A DNA stretch of 64,000 nt from Deltaproteobacteria bacterium (GTDB taxonomy: Bacteria > Desulfobacterota > Desulfobacteria > Desulfobacterales > Desulfatirhabdiaceae). A program made the translations under genes and the position numbers. The notes under the pieces were generated by a model that searched no databases, had not been told where the DNA came from, and saw only the letters and a program-made list of their open reading frames with translations. The stretch covers positions 23,256-87,255 of the forward strand of contig JACRBZ010000061.1 in NCBI GenBank assembly GCA_016219185.1, written 5' to 3'. Each line of letters begins with the position of its first letter. Position 1 is the stretch's first letter. Positions 55,354 to 63,337 of the stretch are shown piece by piece.

Positions 55354-55382
55354 GCAATAATCAAACCCCAGGTGATTGTCAA
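55354..55382 (-). promoter_or_regulatory. Promoter for the leader-38 aa-rha transcript
   Basis: TTGACA (55377-55382) and TATTGC (55354-55359) with 17-base spacing on the minus strand. Start would be near 55347, giving a leader of about 160 bases. A first hairpin (ACCAGA/TCTGGT) with a U-rich tail lies in the leader before the main structure. Confidence 0.5.
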
Positions 55383-55394
55383 GGGGATTTTATA

Positions 55395-55422
55395 TTGACA
55401 CGATACCAATTAAGAGTATCAT
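55395..55422 (+). promoter_or_regulatory. Promoter and operator dyad of the toxin-antitoxin pair
   Basis: TTGACA (55395-55400), 16-base spacer, TATCAT (55417-55422). The dyad GATAC (55402-55406)/GTATC (55416-55420) overlaps the -10. The expected start falls at or next to the toxin ATG (55429), so the mRNA may be leaderless. Confidence 0.55.
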
Positions 55423-55428
55423 AAAAAA

Positions 55429-55707
55429 ATGAAATGGATAGTGACCGCCACAAAGAGAGCCAAGAAGCAGATTGCCCGATTGCCGGATACAGCCATGCAA
55501 AATCTTGTGGCCTTGATACGGGACATTGAAAATAATGGTCCTGTTCGGGGAGACTGGCCAAATTACAGCTTCATCGGACGATACAGGCATCATTGTCATA
55601 TCAAGAAAGGACGGCCAACCTATGTTGCTGTTTGGGAAGTCGTTGACAAAGAAATTAGACTGGTGGAGGTGATTTATGCAGGCACTCACGAAAAAGCACC
55701 GTACTGA
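55429..55707 (+). CDS. RelE/HigB-type toxin
   Basis: A 92-aa basic protein of the RelE/ParE fold: IVTATKRAKKQIARLP at the start and CHIKKGRPTYVAVWEV with VEVIYAGTHE at the end. Such toxins cleave mRNA on the ribosome. It is the first gene of a toxin-before-antitoxin pair and overlaps the antitoxin by 32 bp. Confidence 0.82.
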   Translation: MKWIVTATKRAKKQIARLPDTAMQNLVALIRDIENNGPVRGDWPNYSFIGRYRHHCHIKKGRPTYVAVWEVVDKEIRLVEVIYAGTHEKAPY

Positions 55708-56032
55708 TGATACGGCTGTAGAACTATGTTTCATGGGTCCAACGGACAAACGAGTTGAAGCGGTTGACGCTTTAAAAGCATTGGGTTTTGTGGATGTTAC
55801 AGATACTGTTCCCTGGAGAGATTGCTTCCCTTATTCTGATGAGCAATTGCCTGGAGTATGTCTTGCCGGTGCCAGAGGTAAAGAAGGAGTGACCCAGCGT
55901 GAACTTTCGAAAATGACGGGCATTCCGCAACGGCATATTTCGGAAATGGAAAACGGCAAGCGTCCCATCGGGAAAGAAACGGCCAAGAAGTTGGGAAAAG
56001 TTTTGAATATCTCGTATAAGGTGTTTCTGTAA
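55676..56032 (+). CDS. XRE-family antitoxin
   Basis: A 118-aa protein with a C-terminal helix-turn-helix (VTQRELSKMTGIPQRHISEME) and an N-terminal part likely to bind the toxin. It probably represses the promoter at 55395 through the GATAC/GTATC dyad. The HigBA-like order and overlap support the pairing. Confidence 0.85.
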   Translation: MQALTKKHRTDDTAVELCFMGPTDKRVEAVDALKALGFVDVTDTVPWRDCFPYSDEQLPGVCLAGARGKEGVTQRELSKMTGIPQRHISEMENGKRPIGKETAKKLGKVLNISYKVFL

Positions 56033-56386
56033 CACTCATGGGGAGGTTTCAACTTTGGGAGTATAGGAAATGTGATCCGAAGGGGTTACGCAAGGTTCTT
56101 GTACCTGCCCACGGCTGCGATCCAAGAATGAGCAGGCTTTGAACCAACTGGAAAAGATTCCGGCGCCTGCTGGTGGCCCTGGACAGCCGGGCTGATTACC
56201 GGATCATTCCCCAAACTTCTGACATTGAAAAGCCAACCCCCAGGACAAGAAACAATCCTCTTTGTCTTGCTCGCTGTTCCATGTCCGTTCGCTTCCCCGA
56301 CCTATATCACCATAAAGCCCACACTCTAAAAACGTCACCTTGCGCTGCTGGCTGCCTCGTTCATAACCCGGTGCATCTGATACCGC
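56033..56386. other. Non-coding interval
   Basis: No gene, terminator or clear repeat was recognised between the antitoxin and the AT-hook protein. Plus-strand open frames here lack coding features. Confidence 0.4.
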
Positions 56387-56959
56387 TCAGGGTTCAGGCG
56401 GTGTCAGTTTGTAAAACCCGATCAATGCCTTTTCGATCACCCGGCCGATATCACCTTGTTCCGACATCCAGTTTGCAACCCACGCAGGCACCCGGTACCC
56501 GGGTCTGATCTGGATCCGCCGCAGATGTTCAGGTATTGGTGGCCGGCCGCGTCTATTGGTCAACCGTTCGCCATCCGGGATATTATTTTTCGGTAACGGG
56601 GGTCTGCCTCTCCGTCTGGTGGTTATCGGCTCAGCCTTCAGTGGTTCCGGAATAGATTCTTCAGCTTCTTGTTCCGGCGCCAGCGGTTCAAGAACGGCCT
56701 CTTCACGGGGATTGATTGCGCAGTAAAACTCGCCATCTCCAGCCGGTACCATCAGAGACAATTCCGCTCTCGTTGAACTTGCCGGGTGAAAATGTTTTGA
56801 CAGGAAATACCGCCCGGACCTCGCCAGTTCAAGAACAGCCTTATCAAAAATAACCTTCCTCATTCCTGGAAGGCGCCTCCGTAAATCAGACAGCAGGACA
56901 GGTGCCCCCGGATGTTCCCTGGTTTCAAGCTTTATCGCCTGGATCAGTTTTTCATTCAT
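56387..56959 (-). CDS. AT-hook-containing hypothetical protein
   Basis: A 190-aa paralogue of 53076-53549. The N-terminal domain (LIQAIKLETREHPGAPVLLS, KHFHPASST, YCAINPREEA) and C-terminal domain (RVPAWVANWMSEQGDIGRVI) are alike, but the linker is longer, acidic, then carries two AT-hook-like motifs, RRRGRPPLP and NRRGRPPIP. This suggests minor-groove binding to AT-rich DNA. Upstream lies a 17-bp direct repeat that it may bind itself. Function otherwise unknown. Confidence 0.78.
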   Translation of the reverse strand: MNEKLIQAIKLETREHPGAPVLLSDLRRRLPGMRKVIFDKAVLELARSGRYFLSKHFHPASSTRAELSLMVPAGDGEFYCAINPREEAVLEPLAPEQEAEESIPEPLKAEPITTRRRGRPPLPKNNIPDGERLTNRRGRPPIPEHLRRIQIRPGYRVPAWVANWMSEQGDIGRVIEKALIGFYKLTPPEP

Positions 56960-56974
56960 GGTATCCCCTTGATG

Positions 56975-57046
56975 TGTATTTATTGCGTAACGTAAAAGAA
57001 AATATAATCCATGTTGTAATTCTTTTCAATGTATTTATTGCGTAAC
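56975..57046 (-). promoter_or_regulatory. 17-bp direct repeat upstream of the AT-hook gene
   Basis: TGTATTTATTGCGTAAC occurs at 56975-56991 and again at 57030-57046, 55 bases apart, just before the 56959 start. The spacing is near five helical turns, so two bound proteins would face the same side. Confidence 0.5.
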
Positions 57047-57075
57047 AATTAATCTGGATATCCATGCAGAAACAA

Positions 57076-57113
57076 CAGAACCCGGTTTCCTCGCAAGGAG
57101 TATCCGGGTTCTG
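57076..57113. terminator. Stem-loop, possible terminator
   Basis: CAGAACCCGG (57076-57085) pairs perfectly with CCGGGTTCTG (57104-57113). No strong T-run follows on either side. The rest of 57047-57327 holds no gene. Confidence 0.35.
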
Positions 57114-57327
57114 ATACTGCAACGCTCTGTGGTCGCTCAGGACGAACGATCACGCCCCCCCCGGCCAATGGTAAATCCTCAATCAAACGGCACATCTTTC
57201 CGGCAGAGGATATTATTGTTTACTTGAACTGCTGAAATTTATATGGGATAGCATCGATAATTTATAAACCGTCTTTGCGTCGGGCGGGTTGTTTGGATGT
57301 GGATGGATATAAGGAATATTTGATGTG

Positions 57328-57340
57328 ACTATAATATAGT
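57328..57340 (+). promoter_or_regulatory. -10 region with palindrome upstream of hicA
   Basis: ACTATA-A-TATAGT is a palindrome and contains TATAAT (57330-57335). HicB-type ribbon-helix-helix antitoxins bind such sites. The -35 is weak. Confidence 0.4.
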
Positions 57341-57364
57341 TGCAAAATATCAAAAGTGGTATTA

Positions 57365-57622
57365 ATGTCAAAAAAAGAGAAATTACTTCAGAAATTAAAG
57401 AAAAATCCCCCACCAAAAGATTTTAAGTGGGCCGATTTTATTACATTGATGAGGCAATATGATTTCACCGCAGAATGTGATAGCGGCGGGTCGCACTTTA
57501 TTTTTGAGCATAAAGTATCTGGATATCGTTTTTCTGCTTCAAGGACACACCCTTCCGGGATATTGAAACGGTATCAAATCGATAAAGCTATAGAGGTATT
57601 AAAAGAGATAGCGGGGGTATAA
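57365..57622 (+). CDS. hicA: HicA-type mRNA interferase toxin
   Basis: An 85-aa HicA-like protein. The dsRBD-like fold shows the catalytic His in GGSHFIFEH and the end ILKRYQIDKAIEVLKEIAGV. I take ATG 57365 (MSKKEKLLQKL); GTG 57356 is possible. It lies two bases before the antitoxin gene, the classic HicAB order. Confidence 0.85.
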   Translation: MSKKEKLLQKLKKNPPPKDFKWADFITLMRQYDFTAECDSGGSHFIFEHKVSGYRFSASRTHPSGILKRYQIDKAIEVLKEIAGV

Positions 57623-57624
57623 CT

Positions 57625-58089
57625 ATGGATAAGGACACATTAAAATATAAAGGATATTTAGGCTCTATAGAAATCAGCGTCGAAGATGGATGCTTGCATG
57701 GTCAAATATTGTTTATTAACGATATGATCACCTATGAAGGGGATACGATACCAGCGATTAAAGAGGAATTTTCATCTGCCGTTGATCGTTATATAGCTTA
57801 TTGCAAAAAAACAGGCAGGCCCGCAAATAAGCCCTACAGTGGTACATTTAACATTAGAATTGATAAAGAGCTTCATCGTAAAGCCGCACAAGAGGCCGTC
57901 AAGTGCAACATTTCTCTTAATGAATATGTGGAACAAGCAATTAAATCGGCCACCGAACAGAAAGAACCCATGAAGGTTGAACATACACATCGGCATCTTT
58001 TAATATCTGAAAACAATAGACCTGGAACCGAGGTTATAACCACGAACGAAATTCCAGTATGGAGGCCGATCAATGCAACAATGCAATGA
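57625..58089 (+). CDS. hicB: HicB-type antitoxin with ribbon-helix-helix domain
   Basis: A 154-aa protein with the HicB N-terminal fold (KYKGYLGSIEISVEDGCLHG) and a C-terminal ribbon-helix-helix (FNIRIDKELHRKAAQEA, then NISLNEYVEQAI). It should neutralise the toxin and repress the operon. A further 40-residue tail follows. It overlaps the next gene by 17 bp. Confidence 0.87.
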   Translation: MDKDTLKYKGYLGSIEISVEDGCLHGQILFINDMITYEGDTIPAIKEEFSSAVDRYIAYCKKTGRPANKPYSGTFNIRIDKELHRKAAQEAVKCNISLNEYVEQAIKSATEQKEPMKVEHTHRHLLISENNRPGTEVITTNEIPVWRPINATMQ

Positions 58090-58378
58090 GCCAATCCAGC
58101 AACAACCTATAATGTTTTCTATTCGTGAGCTTACTGAAATCATTATTAAGAAGCAAAAAATGCATGACGGTCTGTATAATTTATCAATTGAATTTCAAAT
58201 AGCTGTTGGGGCAATTGGACAGTCTCCCGAGACGGTTTTCCCTGGGGCGATGTTTGGCGTTTCACGCGTAGGAATTTCAAGAACTGATCCAGATAAAAAA
58301 AATATTCATACGGTTGATGCATCAGAGGTTAATCCTTTGGTAAAACCAGTCCCAAAAAAGAAGAAGATAACAAAATAA
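58073..58378 (+). CDS. Hypothetical third gene of the hicAB operon
   Basis: A 101-aa protein with no family recognised. The core (FSIRELTEIIIKKQKMHDGL, IEFQIAVGAIG) is followed by a basic tail ending PKKKKITK. The 17-bp overlap with hicB suggests coupled translation; a role as a third TA component is only an inference. Confidence 0.6.
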   Translation: MQQCNEPIQQQPIMFSIRELTEIIIKKQKMHDGLYNLSIEFQIAVGAIGQSPETVFPGAMFGVSRVGISRTDPDKKNIHTVDASEVNPLVKPVPKKKKITK

Positions 58379-58502
58379 TCCAATAGCTTTTTTTATTTCC
58401 TCCATAGGCCCGTTCAACTTCGGTTGTTCGGGTCCCGCCCTATGGTGAATCTATACATCGACTTCGCGCTTGCCCCCCGACAGCATCAAAAAGATCAAGG
58501 TG

Positions 58503-58712
58503 TTAAATCGTGATCTTTCCGCCGTGATCCAATTCCAGATGGCAACCTGAGCATGAAAGCTCAATGTCCCAATGTGCCGCCACTGTCAGACATTCGGAAT
58601 ACAGACGGCAATCATGATTTCTGAGCGCCGGTTCTGGGTACTGCCGGTGTTTCCGGATTTCATTCACCAGTGTTTCTCCCAATGGCGTTCCCCTTTTTAT
58701 GCATTTATGCAT
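58503..58712 (-). CDS. Small Cys-rich protein, probable zinc-binding island protein
   Basis: A 69-aa protein with the pattern CRLYSECLTVAAHWDIELSC followed by SGCH. This C-x5-C ... C-x2-C arrangement is like small proteins common in integrated elements (from memory). Its ATG lies in a short tandem repeat (ATGCATAA repeated), and a second ATG three codons in is possible. Confidence 0.5.
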   Translation of the reverse strand: MHKCIKRGTPLGETLVNEIRKHRQYPEPALRNHDCRLYSECLTVAAHWDIELSCSGCHLELDHGGKITI

Positions 58713-58739
58713 TTATGCATATCGGCTTACAAAAATTAT

Positions 58740-58898
58740 TTAATGCGAAGAATGACAAGGTTCTTCCGGATAAACGCTGTGTACTGCCCGTGACAAGGCG
58801 TTTTGGTAATAGTTGAAGGGGATGTACGGCTCGTTTATCGGCATTTCCCACGGACACCGGTTCCGAATCCTTTCTGCCTGCCGCTCATTCCATGGCAA
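58740..58898 (-). CDS. Short ORF related to the N-terminus of the 71-aa protein at 60343
   Basis: TTG 58898 follows GGAG by six bases and opens a 52-codon frame containing ERQAERIRNRCPWEMP, close to RQAERIRTWSPWEKS in the protein at 60343-60558. It overlaps the end of the 88-aa gene by 14 bp. Confidence 0.4.
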   Translation of the reverse strand: MPWNERQAERIRNRCPWEMPINEPYIPFNYYQNALSRAVHSVYPEEPCHSSH

Positions 58899-59151
58899 GG
58901 CGTTCTCCGGGTGCTGAAATCTGCTTACTCTGGCTTACCGCTTCCATAATCCGAGAACACAAACTCTGTGCGTCTTCTCCCTCGCCAGCCTTTACACGCT
59001 GATAGTCCACATCGATTATCTCTTTCGCCACCAGCCATTCATCTATGGTGTCGATTTTCACTTGGCTCCATGGTCCGAGCCACTGATCGTCATCATCTTT
59101 GGTCCCCTGGTACTGTTCCAGCCGTTCAAGTCTGGTTTTCAGATTGCGCAT
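58885..59151 (-). CDS. Hypothetical small protein (88 aa)
   Basis: Starts MRNLKTRLERLEQYQ and has a W-rich centre (WLGPWSQVKIDTIDEWL). The end (AGEGEDAQSLCSRIMEA) resembles the tails of the 108-aa and 84-aa proteins upstream (GESDDALLSRINAE; DETDEDLENRVLLL), so the three look related. Function unknown; probably part of one minus-strand transcript. Confidence 0.55.
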   Translation of the reverse strand: MRNLKTRLERLEQYQGTKDDDDQWLGPWSQVKIDTIDEWLVAKEIIDVDYQRVKAGEGEDAQSLCSRIMEAVSQSKQISAPGERLAME

Positions 59152-59161
59152 AGCGGTTTTC

Positions 59162-59488
59162 CTATGAATGCAAAAAAGTGAACTGGTCCGGCGTTGGGTT
59201 TATCTCGGCGTTGATCCGGGACAACAAGGCATCATCACTTTCGCCTGATTCTCGCCAAAAGATTGTATCTTCATGCCTCCAACCGTCAATTGATTCCCGT
59301 GCTTGCACAAGACGGATTATAATCGCCGGATTCAATATCCTCGGCTTCTTTCCGAGGCTGTTTGATTTTTGAATATCATGCGTTATAATATTTTCAGGAG
59401 CGGGAGAAGGCGATACATCCTTCTCTTCAACGTCAGCCATGACCGTACTAGGGCTGATGCCGCTCCTTTTCTTTTTTTCTTTCATCAT
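59162..59488 (-). CDS. Hypothetical small protein (108 aa)
   Basis: Basic N-terminus (MMKEKKKRSGISPS), then a low-complexity stretch and a C-terminal part IFWRESGESDDALLSRI that matches the tail pattern of its two neighbours. No family recognised. It lies 10 bp before the 88-aa gene. Confidence 0.5.
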   Translation of the reverse strand: MMKEKKKRSGISPSTVMADVEEKDVSPSPAPENIITHDIQKSNSLGKKPRILNPAIIIRLVQARESIDGWRHEDTIFWRESGESDDALLSRINAEINPTPDQFTFLHS

Positions 59489-59591
59489 GTTTTATCCGTC
59501 AAAAGTGATTCCGCAGAATCGCTCAGGACAAACGATAAAGCCCCGGCTCATGGTTTTACTATCCCTCAAATCTGGTCTGATGCGATTTTCC

Positions 59592-59846
59592 CTATATGAC
59601 TGGGATGAATAATTGCCCGTTCGGCGGGTTTTTATATTGCTCAGACAATAAAAGCACTCGATTTTCTAAATCCTCATCTGTTTCATCAGGTTCACGCAAA
59701 AAGATATGTTCTCCGCATCGATAACCTTTAACCGGCATGTGTTCCATATCTTTACCAACAAAGTTTATCCATACAGACGGCATTTCTTTTGGCAAAATCC
59801 GGTTTTCAAGTGCATCAAGCCGTTTATCCAGTTCTTTTGGTGTCAT
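59592..59846 (-). CDS. Hypothetical small protein (84 aa)
   Basis: Begins MTPKELDKRLDALENRI, a short coiled-coil-like helix, followed by SVWINFVGKD and a tail FLREPDETDEDLENRVLLL shared with neighbours. It overlaps the DUF5681 gene stop by 4 bp, which supports translation. Confidence 0.6.
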   Translation of the reverse strand: MTPKELDKRLDALENRILPKEMPSVWINFVGKDMEHMPVKGYRCGEHIFLREPDETDEDLENRVLLLSEQYKNPPNGQLFIPVI

Positions 59847-60307
59847 TTCGATTTTCCTTTTATGGATGTTTCAAGTTCAGCAATCCGTTGTTCAAATTCA
59901 CAAGCCTGGATTGCCCCTGTATGTGCCATTACAATCTTGCAAATCTTCTCGGCTTCGGACGGCCCTATTTTGCCGGAAGATACTGCATCCAAAAGCGCGC
60001 CTGTGAAGCCCGGCAAGTCGGACACCGTTGCCATTTTTGGCAATTTGATATCAACCGGATGATCCTTTGCCGGCGGAATAATCCGGTCAAGACACAGCTT
60101 CAAGGCCGTCAGGTCGCCAGCAAGCGCCGCATTGATGCAGACCCTTGTCAGTGCTTCAGCCTCACCTTGCAGAAGCGTAAGCGCCGCCAGCGTAGCCTTA
60201 TGGCGCGCACCCTTTGGCTTCCCCTTCGGGTTTCCAGAAGTCCCAGGCTTAAACCTTCCCTTGATCTCTTTTCTGTCTGCATTTACAGAAGATTTATCTT
60301 TTTCCAT
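59843..60307 (-). CDS. DUF5681-domain protein
   Basis: A 154-aa protein with the N-terminal DUF5681 signature GRFKPGTSGNPKGKPKGARH, then a helical domain (ALTRVCINAALAGDLTALKL, DRIIPPAKDHPVDIKLP) and a coiled-coil end. DUF5681 proteins are common beside phage packaging genes, with unknown function. No terminase large subunit is in the window. Confidence 0.78.
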   Translation of the reverse strand: MEKDKSSVNADRKEIKGRFKPGTSGNPKGKPKGARHKATLAALTLLQGEAEALTRVCINAALAGDLTALKLCLDRIIPPAKDHPVDIKLPKMATVSDLPGFTGALLDAVSSGKIGPSEAEKICKIVMAHTGAIQACEFEQRIAELETSIKGKSK

Positions 60308-60342
60308 TTTTCATTACCTCACACCTTCAGGGCTCCACGTGT

Positions 60343-60558
60343 TTAATGCCGAAGCAACTTCATTTCCCGCATTGCCTGGTTCAACGCCTTGCCTAACTCC
60401 CTCAGCTTCAACCAGCTTCCCCCGGTGAATGCGTTCCGGGAAACCCGACGCTTACCGGCTGCGCTTTTTGGTCCTGTTGATTTTTCCCACGGGGACCAGG
60501 TCCGGATTCGTTCTGCTTGCCGTTGTCTTTGTTCCAAAGTCCAATGTTTCCCGCTCAT
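60343..60558 (-). CDS. Hypothetical 71-aa island protein
   Basis: Starts MSGKHWTLEQRQRQAERIR and contains SPWEKSTGPKSAAGKRRVSR, a pattern I have seen in phage and island proteins without a function. It overlaps the end of the 231-aa gene by 107 bp in another frame, which is unusual, but the related short ORF at 58740 supports it. Confidence 0.55.
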   Translation of the reverse strand: MSGKHWTLEQRQRQAERIRTWSPWEKSTGPKSAAGKRRVSRNAFTGGSWLKLRELGKALNQAMREMKLLRH

Positions 60559-61147
60559 GTCTGGTATCCTCGATTTGTTGTGATAGTTCGTTTTTCAGAG
60601 GTTGAGATTCTTCCGTGCGCGTCTCTAAGCGCTCGGAAGTGGCGCCGTTGTTAACCTGCTGTGCCCCGCCGCTGATATTCGCCTGCTTCACGAATGCAAC
60701 CTGCCTTGGAAACTTCAGCTCCACCAATGCCTGTATGGTTGACCGGCTTTGTGCCTGTGCTTTTAATGCCAGCGTCAAGAAAGTTTGATAGTGCGACAAT
60801 AATGTCTGGTCCGATGCTTTAATGGCCAAACTGACGAAGATACCCTGAAGCGCCGCTGCCTGCCCGGTCAGCATGGCCTCCATGCCTGACAAGTCTCCGG
60901 CTTTAACCTTGTTTACTGATGCTTGCAGGGATTCTTCCAACTCCGACATACCGCCGCCGCAAAAAGTGTGCACCAATAGCGCCGCATTAATCGCGGGACT
61001 GACTATAATCTCAGCCGTTGCCTGCGCCTCTGTCTGACCCGGCAAGAGTGTAACGTTCAATGTATTTGTTTTCTTATGGGGATTTTCAGGAACCCCATTT
61101 TTAGATTTGCCAACCTGCTTCCGGTCTGTTTTTTCATTTTTTGTCAT
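60452..61147 (-). CDS. Hypothetical island/phage protein (231 aa)
   Basis: A soluble, Ala/Gln-rich protein. The central helical region (MEAMLTGQAAALQGIFVSLA, LALKAQAQSRSTIQALVELK) ends in PRQVAFVKQANISGGAQQVN, which resembles conserved proteins of integrated elements (from memory). No enzyme motif is seen. The C-terminal 60 residues are polar and probably disordered. Confidence 0.65.
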   Translation of the reverse strand: MTKNEKTDRKQVGKSKNGVPENPHKKTNTLNVTLLPGQTEAQATAEIIVSPAINAALLVHTFCGGGMSELEESLQASVNKVKAGDLSGMEAMLTGQAAALQGIFVSLAIKASDQTLLSHYQTFLTLALKAQAQSRSTIQALVELKFPRQVAFVKQANISGGAQQVNNGATSERLETRTEESQPLKNELSQQIEDTRHERETLDFGTKTTASRTNPDLVPVGKINRTKKRSR

Positions 61148-61292
61148 GTTCTTGCCCTCATGTGAGTAAAAAGGTTACACTTTCTATTTGCTTGCAAAAT
61201 GCTTGCAATACGCCAACCTGAGAATTCAGAAAGTCAATGATCGGTGCCTTTTTGTCTGATTCACTCCGCAAAATCATTGCATCCACCATTCG

Positions 61293-61877
61293 TCATCCAA
61301 ACATCCTCACAAGGTTATTATCCTGCAGGGCCAGATATGCGCCGCACGAGTCCGCCACATGCTCGAAAGAGCCCTTTGGCCACACATCCCCCAGAAAGTG
61401 ATAATCAACCCTTTCGGATTCCTTTCCAGCCCGTTTCCCCCGGATTACTGGAATCGTCTTGACGGTTTTCCTACCGCCATAAATTTCAATCACCCGGTCC
61501 ATGATATCGTCCTTGCTGGCATCTTTCCGGCCTGTCACCGCCTTCTTGACTGCGTCAGGGGGTGCAGAACTCAATCGGAAGATCCAGGAGACAGGCTATA
61601 GTCGCAACGATGCCAATAGTAAGCCCGGCGCTTTTTGCCGCTGCCGCGCTCTGTGATCCCGCTGGCGATTCTCCGATGATTGCCTTGACCGAATCCCTCG
61701 GATAATCTCTTGCAGCGTTCTCGCCGCAACTGAACAGCGGTAAGCGTTGTCATCACATACCCGCGTCTGCTTGTTCTGAGTCTTCTCGGTCTGGATCACA
61801 CCGGCCATGACCGGGTGCTTGTTCTCCCAGAGGGTCCATCCGATATTTTTAAAAGCGATATCAAGCGATATTAACAT
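61293..61877 (-). pseudogene. RuvC-like nuclease/RNase H-fold protein with two compensating frameshifts
   Basis: ATG 61877 opens MLISLDIAFKNIGWTLWENK, a RuvC-like first strand with the metal-binding Asp. The frame breaks near 61700: another frame continues DSVKAIIGESPAGSQSAAAA (strand plus the family Glu) and LTIGIVATIACLLDLPIEFC. A second shift at a run of five C near 61560 returns to the frame coding TPDAVKKAVTGRKDASKDDI to the stop at 61293. One base is missing at the first break and one is extra at the second. Either a real pseudogene or two sequencing errors. Confidence 0.7.
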
Positions 61878-61882
61878 TTCGT

Positions 61883-63259
61883 TTATTCCTTGAATGTAAC
61901 GCCAGGAATTTGTCCGAAGGTCCGGGCCCTAGATTTTGCGCCTGCTGCCAGGACTCCTACCCGTGAATCGCAGAAATCAATGATCCGCGCGCAATCTTTC
62001 CCGGGTGCCGGCCGCAGTGCCCGGCCAATGTACTGAATCAACCTGCCCGAAAATTTCACAGGGGTAGCCAGTACAACAGACGAAATTTCCGGAAGGTCAA
62101 ACCCTTCACCAGCAAGCTGGCCAGTGGCGATGAGAACCCGGACATCACCTGCCAGCAGTTTATTTGACAGTGCTTTGCGGCCTCTGGTGGATGTGTCCCC
62201 GGTCAAAACATCAGCATCGGTGCCGATATCGGATAAAGCCGCCTGTAATGCGTCACAATGTGATTTCCGATCGGACAGCACCAATGATATGCCTGTGTTG
62301 CCGTTCGCTTCAGCAGAGGCATGTGAGGCAACCAGTTTATTGCGCTCAAGGTCAAGACACAGTTCAGATAACATCCTGCTGTAATCGTTCGACGGATCAA
62401 GCTCAGTTTTGAATTCCGTCTCTACAGTGACAACTTGCGCCTTGCATATGTGACCGGCGTCAACGAGGTGCTGGCCGCCAACCTCATGAACCTTATCACC
62501 CAGGTAAAACCATATCAGCCGGGTCAAACCATCCCGGCGCCAGGGTGTTGCGCTCAACCCCAGCATGTACTTTGAATCAAACCTTGATACGCAATCGGTG
62601 AATGTTTTACTGGATGCCCGGTGGCATTCATCGACAATCAGAAAGCCGACATATTCATAAACATCCGCAGCGTACTTGCAAAGCGATTGAACAAGCGCCA
62701 CGGTGATCTTATCGCCAATCCGCATCTTGCCGCCGCCGATAACGCCGATCTCCGCCTTCGGGATTCCCAGAAAGGTTTCAATCCTGTCAATCCATTGGGT
62801 CAACAACTCTTTCGTATGGACCACAATCAGCGCCGGCTGTTTACGTGCTGCAATGATAGCCAGCGCCATAACCGTCTTGCCGCTGCCTGTTGGAGCTTGC
62901 AGGGTTCCGAAATCTTTCTGCAGGACAGCATCAACGGCAAAGGATTGAAACGGTTTCAGCTTCCCGCCAAATGTGAAATACACTTCGGGGAGAGAGCGCC
63001 GCTGATCGTCAATGTGGAGGGACTCCCCGTTCTGCCGGGCAATTCTGTAAGCCTGCCCAGCGAAACCCCTAGGGAAGGACAACCCGCCAGGGATAAAATC
63101 AAAGCATTGAATCAAGCGGTCTGTGTCCCAGGTGGAGAACCCCCGTTTTTGCTTTTCGATGAAAGCCGGGTTATCAAACGTCAGCCGCCGGCGGATTTCC
63201 ACAAGAGTTCCTGGACTGCAATTTGTGATGGAGGCGTTGTTGTCGATTTGAATTATCAT
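61883..63259 (-). CDS. DECH-box superfamily 2 helicase (SSL2/type III restriction-like)
   Basis: A 458-aa helicase. After an N-terminal region of about 100 residues come Walker A APTGSGKTVMAL, the DECH box VDECHRASSK, motif III LGLSATPWRRDGL and motif VI QYIGRALRPAPGK. Such helicases in phages and islands serve DNA replication or repair. The start of the RuvC-like gene lies five bases downstream, which suggests a joint role in recombination. The upstream interval holds the 69-bp repeats. Confidence 0.88.
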   Translation of the reverse strand: MIIQIDNNASITNCSPGTLVEIRRRLTFDNPAFIEKQKRGFSTWDTDRLIQCFDFIPGGLSFPRGFAGQAYRIARQNGESLHIDDQRRSLPEVYFTFGGKLKPFQSFAVDAVLQKDFGTLQAPTGSGKTVMALAIIAARKQPALIVVHTKELLTQWIDRIETFLGIPKAEIGVIGGGKMRIGDKITVALVQSLCKYAADVYEYVGFLIVDECHRASSKTFTDCVSRFDSKYMLGLSATPWRRDGLTRLIWFYLGDKVHEVGGQHLVDAGHICKAQVVTVETEFKTELDPSNDYSRMLSELCLDLERNKLVASHASAEANGNTGISLVLSDRKSHCDALQAALSDIGTDADVLTGDTSTRGRKALSNKLLAGDVRVLIATGQLAGEGFDLPEISSVVLATPVKFSGRLIQYIGRALRPAPGKDCARIIDFCDSRVGVLAAGAKSRARTFGQIPGVTFKE

Positions 63260-63302
63260 TTAAAATTCCATTTTTGCCGACCCTATCCCCTGAGGGGGAG
63301 GG

Positions 63303-63320
63303 GGAACCGTCAAAGGTTCC
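63303..63320. promoter_or_regulatory. Hairpin containing the CCGTCAAA motif
   Basis: GGAACC-GTCAAA-GGTTCC forms a perfect 6-bp stem. Its loop carries the same CCGTCAA word that recurs in the adjacent repeats. Confidence 0.35.
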
Positions 63321-63337
63321 ACCCCCCCTTTAGGGGG

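Noticed and set aside
58690..58722. ATGCATAA tandem repeat as a CRISPR or iteron
   Set aside because: Only about three short copies without spacers; it simply forms the start region of a small gene.
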